Of a stretch of 64,000 nt of DNA, positions 59,797-64,000 are shown one piece after another. Source of the stretch: Mytilus trossulus (taxonomy: Eukaryota; Mollusca; Bivalvia; Mytilida; Mytilidae); the NCBI RefSeq assembly GCF_036588685.1, contig NC_086378.1, forward strand, positions 34,139,578 to 34,203,577. The letters are read 5' to 3'. Positions within the stretch are counted from its first letter, which is position 1, and each line of letters opens with the position of its first letter. The position numbers were made by a program, and so were the translations under genes. Below the pieces are notes generated by a model. That model was not told the DNA's origin and made no database searches. It was given only the letters and a program-made list of their open reading frames with translations.

Positions 59797-59989
59797 GGTC
59801 CTTTTTTGGTCAGTTAATCAGGTCTCTAACATTTATAGTTGAATTTTGTTTTAATAGTTGTATTCAAGCTTTGTTTGTAGAATTCCAAATCACTATCTGG
59901 TGTAGTAAAATTTGTACTGACTGTTAATATTTTTTTCAACTGTTTATTTTTTTACCTTGTAAACATCAAAGGAATGCTGATCCAATTCC

Positions 59990-60840
59990 ATCATCAGGTG
60001 GAGTCTTCCTTCCTTAGCTGTTTCGGCGCTATTCCACAACAACCTCCAGAGGTGCGCCGGCTCAGGTGATCAATCTGAACCTTGAACACGGCTCCGATGT
60101 CTCAGCTGATGTCATTGCTGTTCTTCTGTAACTGAATGCTGTTCAGAATATCTATATCTGTCCATTATCTACACAATAACTGTTCATTGTTCTATCACTT
60201 TGCACTTTTCCACACCTCGTCTCTTTTCCTCCAAATCCACTGTGATTAATTCCACTTCTGCTTCTCTACACACTTCTGTAACAGTTTCTTCCTCTCTGCT
60301 CCTACCACTCCCAAGGTCCTTAGTGCCCGCCACATTGACTGTCCTGCAAAGCCCTTGCATCCGACTTCTATTGCCAAACACCACGTCCTCCATCCCCGCT
60401 GTTTGCCGCAATCCTCTACTAGCTGCTGATATTTTGCAACTTTCTTTCATAAGCTTCCTCTATTCTTCCCATGGGACTGTCAGTTCCAGCAAGACCGCCT
60501 GCCTAGTTCCCTGTGACCAAATGACTATAAATGGTCTTAGAGATGTTAGTGGTCACAGGGAGGCTATCATCACTGTGGTTTGCTTCCTGGATGGTCTCTT
60601 CCGCCGTCTGACCAGATATCTCTGTGCGATGATTGCCAGAATGGGGTTGCACACATTTCATTCTGCTTTGATGGATCTTTAAACCTCTAGAATTCTTACA
60701 GACTTTACCACAAAAACATTTTCATCCGTTGTTCTGGTTCGTTGTCCTTGTCGGTTCCATAATCGTTTCCTGATCCTGTCCTATGGGCTGTTCATCCTCC
60801 CTAGCTCTCGCACAGCCCCGAGGGTATCTTAGTATATATC
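59990..60840 (-). pseudogene. Non-LTR retrotransposon remnant
   Basis: Read on the minus strand: RGLKIHQSRMKC (near 60645-60690, a zinc-finger-like N-terminal motif of some LINE proteins), then, after a short gap, LLELTVPWE (near 60465-60500) and, one frame over, EEAYERKLQ, GWRTWCLAIEVGCKGFAGQS (near 60330-60400) and a C-terminal part. These are motifs from opposite ends of a LINE ORF with the reverse-transcriptase domain missing between them. Frames are broken. The stretch is much less AT-rich than its surroundings. Confidence 0.6.
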
Positions 60841-61132
60841 GTTCCATAGCGTGTAAAATGGGTTTCCCTTCACAGGATATGCACTGTGACCTGCCAAGCC
60901 TAATGCCCCGGTTACCAGTCTCTCCTTAAAGCTATTTATGATTGTCAACGAGTTCGCCGGGAGACAATTTATCTTGATTGAGTTTATAATGCCCCCATTC
61001 CCGCGCGTTGCGTTGTTATTGGCCGAATATTTTTTAAATGGGTTATTTATGTCCATTGAAATAATTTTAAAATGTCTGATTATGATATCAGAAGTTGCAT
61101 TGCATTCGGTCTCGAGACAATATTTTTTTTAG

Positions 61133-61385
61133 AGATTAAAATTCAGAATGGAAATGGGAAATGTGTCTAAGATACAAACCCGGCCACACAGACAACACTA
61201 AGCCGAAAGCCACGGTCTTCAATTCAGCGAGAATCTCCCCCACACGGAGGCGTGCTTCATCTGACCCATAACTTGACAAAAATGTATACTAGTTCAGTGA
61301 TAATGGACGCCAGTCATACTAAAAAAATCCTAAATATACACAAGAAACTAAATTTTAAAATCAAACATGACAAACAATAAATCAA
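61133..61385 (+). repeat. Fragment of the 426-bp long-TIR element
   Basis: ATTCAGAATGGAAATGGGAA, CGGCCACACAGACAACACTA, ACTAGTTCAGTGATAATGGA and ACACAAGAAACTAAATTTTA: loop plus most of one arm. Confidence 0.65.
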
Positions 61386-62015
61386 GCATACAATTAGATG
61401 TCGATTCGGACACAAGGTGTATGCTTTAGTGGAGGATGGTTTTAATGAGCTACCATTTTATGTTTTAGGGGGCTAGGATGAATTTGTAAATATACAGGAC
61501 AGCAGTCAGTTTGAGTAATAAAAGGGCAGGATGAGTAACTTGGCAAGAAAAGGTTTGATGACAATATATGATAAAAAAAAAAGCCAGGATCAACTAAAAA
61601 AAAAAGGGTGGAGAGTGAAAAATAAAAAGTCAGGATAAAGATTGCATCTAGATAAAATCATGCAGGACAATATCATTTGCCCCCCCCCCCCCCCCAAAAA
61701 AAATTTTTTTTTTTTTATTTGTTTTATTTGCAAACCTTTTTTTTAACAAATAACAATGTTACAAAGAAAGTTCATTGATTGTTATGTATGCAATCCAGTT
61801 ATTGGTAAACTGCATTGAAATAAGACTGAGATATCTCTATCATCTATGGCTCATTTCGTTATGGAACATAGCTGTCTTAGTTTTACCAAGTGTTTAGATT
61901 GTGTCATTTGTTATACCGTAAGATACTCTTCGATGTTGGAGGTACGAATAAATATAATTTCCGGTAAAAATAAACGCATGTGAATTTTTCATTTTTATGA
62001 AATAAATCGCAGAAA

Positions 62016-63897
62016 ATGTTAACAACAAAGACTTTTATCAAGAAGACAAAGAAAGGGAGTATTATAAAAATTGTTCGAGAACATTATCTTCGTGATGACA
62101 TAACATGTGGATGTCAGAGTTGTACAATCTGCGACAAAAACGATGTCAAACCTTTGGAAAGCAAGCCTGTCAACAAAAGCAAATTATGCAAGAAGTCACA
62201 CTATCTTATCTTGGATACCAATGTTGTATTTCATCAGGTATTACAAATAACAGGTTCTTTGTTTATTTATTTAAATCCATGGTAGTTTCACCCACACACC
62301 TGACCTGTTCATCACTGGTACATAATTTTATGTGTTGACATAAGTCAAGCTGGGACCATGGAATGTCATAGTCCAAATAATTATGACGTCTTAAAAGGCT
62401 ATTATTATTTTTAGCTCACCTGGCCTAAAAGGCCAAGTGAGCTTTTCCCATCACTTGTCGTCTGTCGTCCGGCGTTAACTTTTACAAAAATCTTCTCCTC
62501 TGAAACTACTGAACCAATTCAAACCAAACTTCATCTGATTGATTCTTAGGGTATCTAGAATAAAGTTTGTGTTTTAATTCCCATTTCATCAAAAAACATG
62601 GCCGCCATGGCTAAAAATAGAACATAGGGGTAAAATGCAGTTTTTAGATTATAACTAAATGAAAAGGTAAATGAAAAATAAACAAATTGATAGCCGATTT
62701 GTATAGATGAAAGACCGTCATCCAGCTCCAGAAGCAATGAAGCAGCACATGTATTTTAGATGGGCAAATATACAATTTTGATATAGAATTATCTCTGACA
62801 TCCCTAGTCCAAATAATTATGACGTCTTGAAAGGCTATTATAATTTGTTTTCTTTGATGCCTTACTTCGACATCCTCACGCCGAACTCATAGTTTCAGTT
62901 GGACTGTGAGAGAGAATTCACTGCTTTATTAAAATGTTTAGCTGATTTCTCCTCAAGATGCTTCATTTTAGGGGTATACAATATATTTTTGAACCAAACT
63001 TAGTACATTTTGACGGACCTTAATTTCCAGACAATGTAAAACAAAAGTTTCGGAAATTCAGGTCTGTCAAATTTTAACAAGTTTGGTGTAAAAATTATTT
63101 TATAATCTCCTAAAAAGAAATCAGATAAACGTTTCAAAAAAATGCAGTCGACATGTTGCCGCCTTAATTGGAATTGTTACTTATATTATTATTTCTGTAG
63201 GGATTAATTGGAAATATTTTGCACAAACAAACAAGGGATTTTACATGTTTTAAAAAATGGTTGACAATCAGATGAACCATTACGAAATTCCAAATTACAT
63301 TTGTCTTGAATGTTTCTTTTTTAAACCTTTTTTTCTTTCTTTTTTAGATCGATGTAGTTGAAGATCCCTCCATTCAGAATGTGATAGTTCTACAGACAGT
63401 TTTAGAGGAGGTAATTTATATCATGTATATTAAACATGTTAAATGATACCAAATAAAGATATGACTTATATTATTTAAATATTTTCAGTATCTCCCTCCT
63501 TATTTGGATTGACAAAAGATTGTATTTTTTATGTGGATGTTTGGTTTCATGGTTTTGCGTAAGTCTGCATTGAAGCCTTTTATAAATATAATATGGATTG
63601 TATATTCAAATTTACCAATGAAATCCAAGATAATTAGTAACCCCGGAATCATGATAAATCTACAGTACATGTAATAAAGCGGAAACATTTATTTTCTATG
63701 CAAAAGTTCTAGTACCAGTTGTTGAAAAGCTATAAGATTTATTATTTTAGTAGTAAGTATTGTCAATTTATCAGTAACCTACATGTCCTGCAATGTTTTC
63801 AGATTCGACACAGAAGTGCTCCTGCCTACAAGAGAGTGAAAGACTTCATAGCAAATCCAGACAAACATTTCTACACATTCTGTAATGAATTCAACAA
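62016..63897 (+). CDS. DIS3: Exosome exonuclease DIS3/RRP44, 5' part (exons 1-3)
   Basis: Catalytic subunit of the RNA exosome, with 3'-5' RNase II-type exonuclease and PIN endonuclease activities. Exons: 62016-62237 (74 codons, phase 0), 63348-63410 (21 codons, phase 0) and 63803-63897 (31 codons plus 2 nt, donor GTAAGT). The gene continues past the window. The N-terminus MLTTKTFIKKTKKG and KIVREHYLRDDI match animal DIS3 closely. CGCQSC and CTIC form the cysteine-rich CR3 motif that helps tie DIS3 to the exosome core. The PIN domain begins HYLILDTNVVFHQ; Asp67 and Glu95 align with human PIN catalytic Asp69 and Glu97. Exon 3 has RHRSAPAYKR and KHFYTFCNE. The RNB domain is not in this window. 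The ATG is the conserved start. Confidence 0.95.
62414..62745 (+). repeat. AGCTCACC-type dispersed repeat in DIS3 intron 1
   Basis: AGCTCACCTGGCCTAAAAGG with its own partial inverse CCAAGTGAGCTTTTCCCATC, then TCTGTCGTCCGGCGTTAAC, CTCTGAAACTACTGAACC and GCCATGGCTAAAAATAGAAC. Same family as 53858-54160. Confidence 0.7.
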
Positions 63898-64000
63898 GTA
63901 AGTTCATATTTAAAATTTATGATTTAGAATAAGAATTTTCCAAAAACATTTTTCTCCATGTGTTTGGCAGCTACAAGATATATTTCTGAAGGATATAATA

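Larger units (their letters stand above)
58369..62015. other. Region between the glycosyltransferase-like gene and DIS3
   Basis: Both flanking genes point outwards. Holds repeat fragments (58913-59022, 59695-59796, 61133-61385), a CTGT-rich run near 58684, a LINE remnant (59990-60840) and a poly-C/A/T tract (61680-61720). No further gene seen. Confidence 0.6.

Noticed and set aside
60829-61056. 75-codon minus-strand ORF with AGHSAYPVKGNPFYTLWNDIY-like end
   Set aside because: Looked briefly like a recombinase end, but no catalytic residues are placed correctly; probably part of the adjacent LINE remnant or chance.

Overview
The window is AT-rich animal DNA with spliced genes: GT-AG introns, long intergenic gaps and very dense short repeats. 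The dispersed repeat families (a roughly 430-bp long-terminal-inverted-repeat element, ~168-bp tandem arrays, many fold-back elements) and the gene content point to a bivalve mollusc, most likely a mussel of the Mytilus group. That taxon call is an inference from recognising the repeat families, not from a search.

Six protein-coding loci can be supported. (1) 579-8408, minus: the first three coding exons of an SLC7-family amino-acid transporter light chain, running off the left edge. (2) 13462-32000, plus: a complete ten-exon SLC7 light chain of 492 aa, head-to-head with the first. Its first exon fuses what are three exons in the neighbour. (3) 44265-45814, minus: three exons of gamma-glutamylcyclotransferase (GGCT), with the start exon not found. 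(4) 51330-52305, plus: NOP10, two exons, 64 aa, complete. (5) 57307-58368, minus: an uncharacterised type II membrane protein of 353 aa that looks like a Golgi glycosyltransferase. (6) 62016-63897, plus: the first three exons of DIS3/RRP44, running off the right edge. The loci do not form one pathway. The two transporters move amino acids (possibly including cystine), GGCT acts in glutathione breakdown, and NOP10 and DIS3 both act in RNA metabolism.

Almost everything else is intron or intergenic DNA packed with mobile-element remains. These include a hAT-like MITE (9118-9590), two matching 206-bp TA-flanked MITEs in one intron, an unnamed 1.4-kb inverted-repeat element (22085-23460), a piggyBac-like element between TTAA sites (30509-31321), and several fold-backs. 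There are also tandem arrays (26353-26842, 34318-34600, 37600-38835, 42165-43815), two non-LTR retrotransposon remnants, and a reverse-transcriptase fragment split by a MITE (49287-50380).

The most informative items are the intron loss (or gain) between the paired transporters and a rearranged tandem duplication at 54759-57436 that left a stray copy of the glycosyltransferase-like gene's 3' end. I see no operon, CRISPR array or clearly new multi-gene system. I found no tRNA or rRNA gene.
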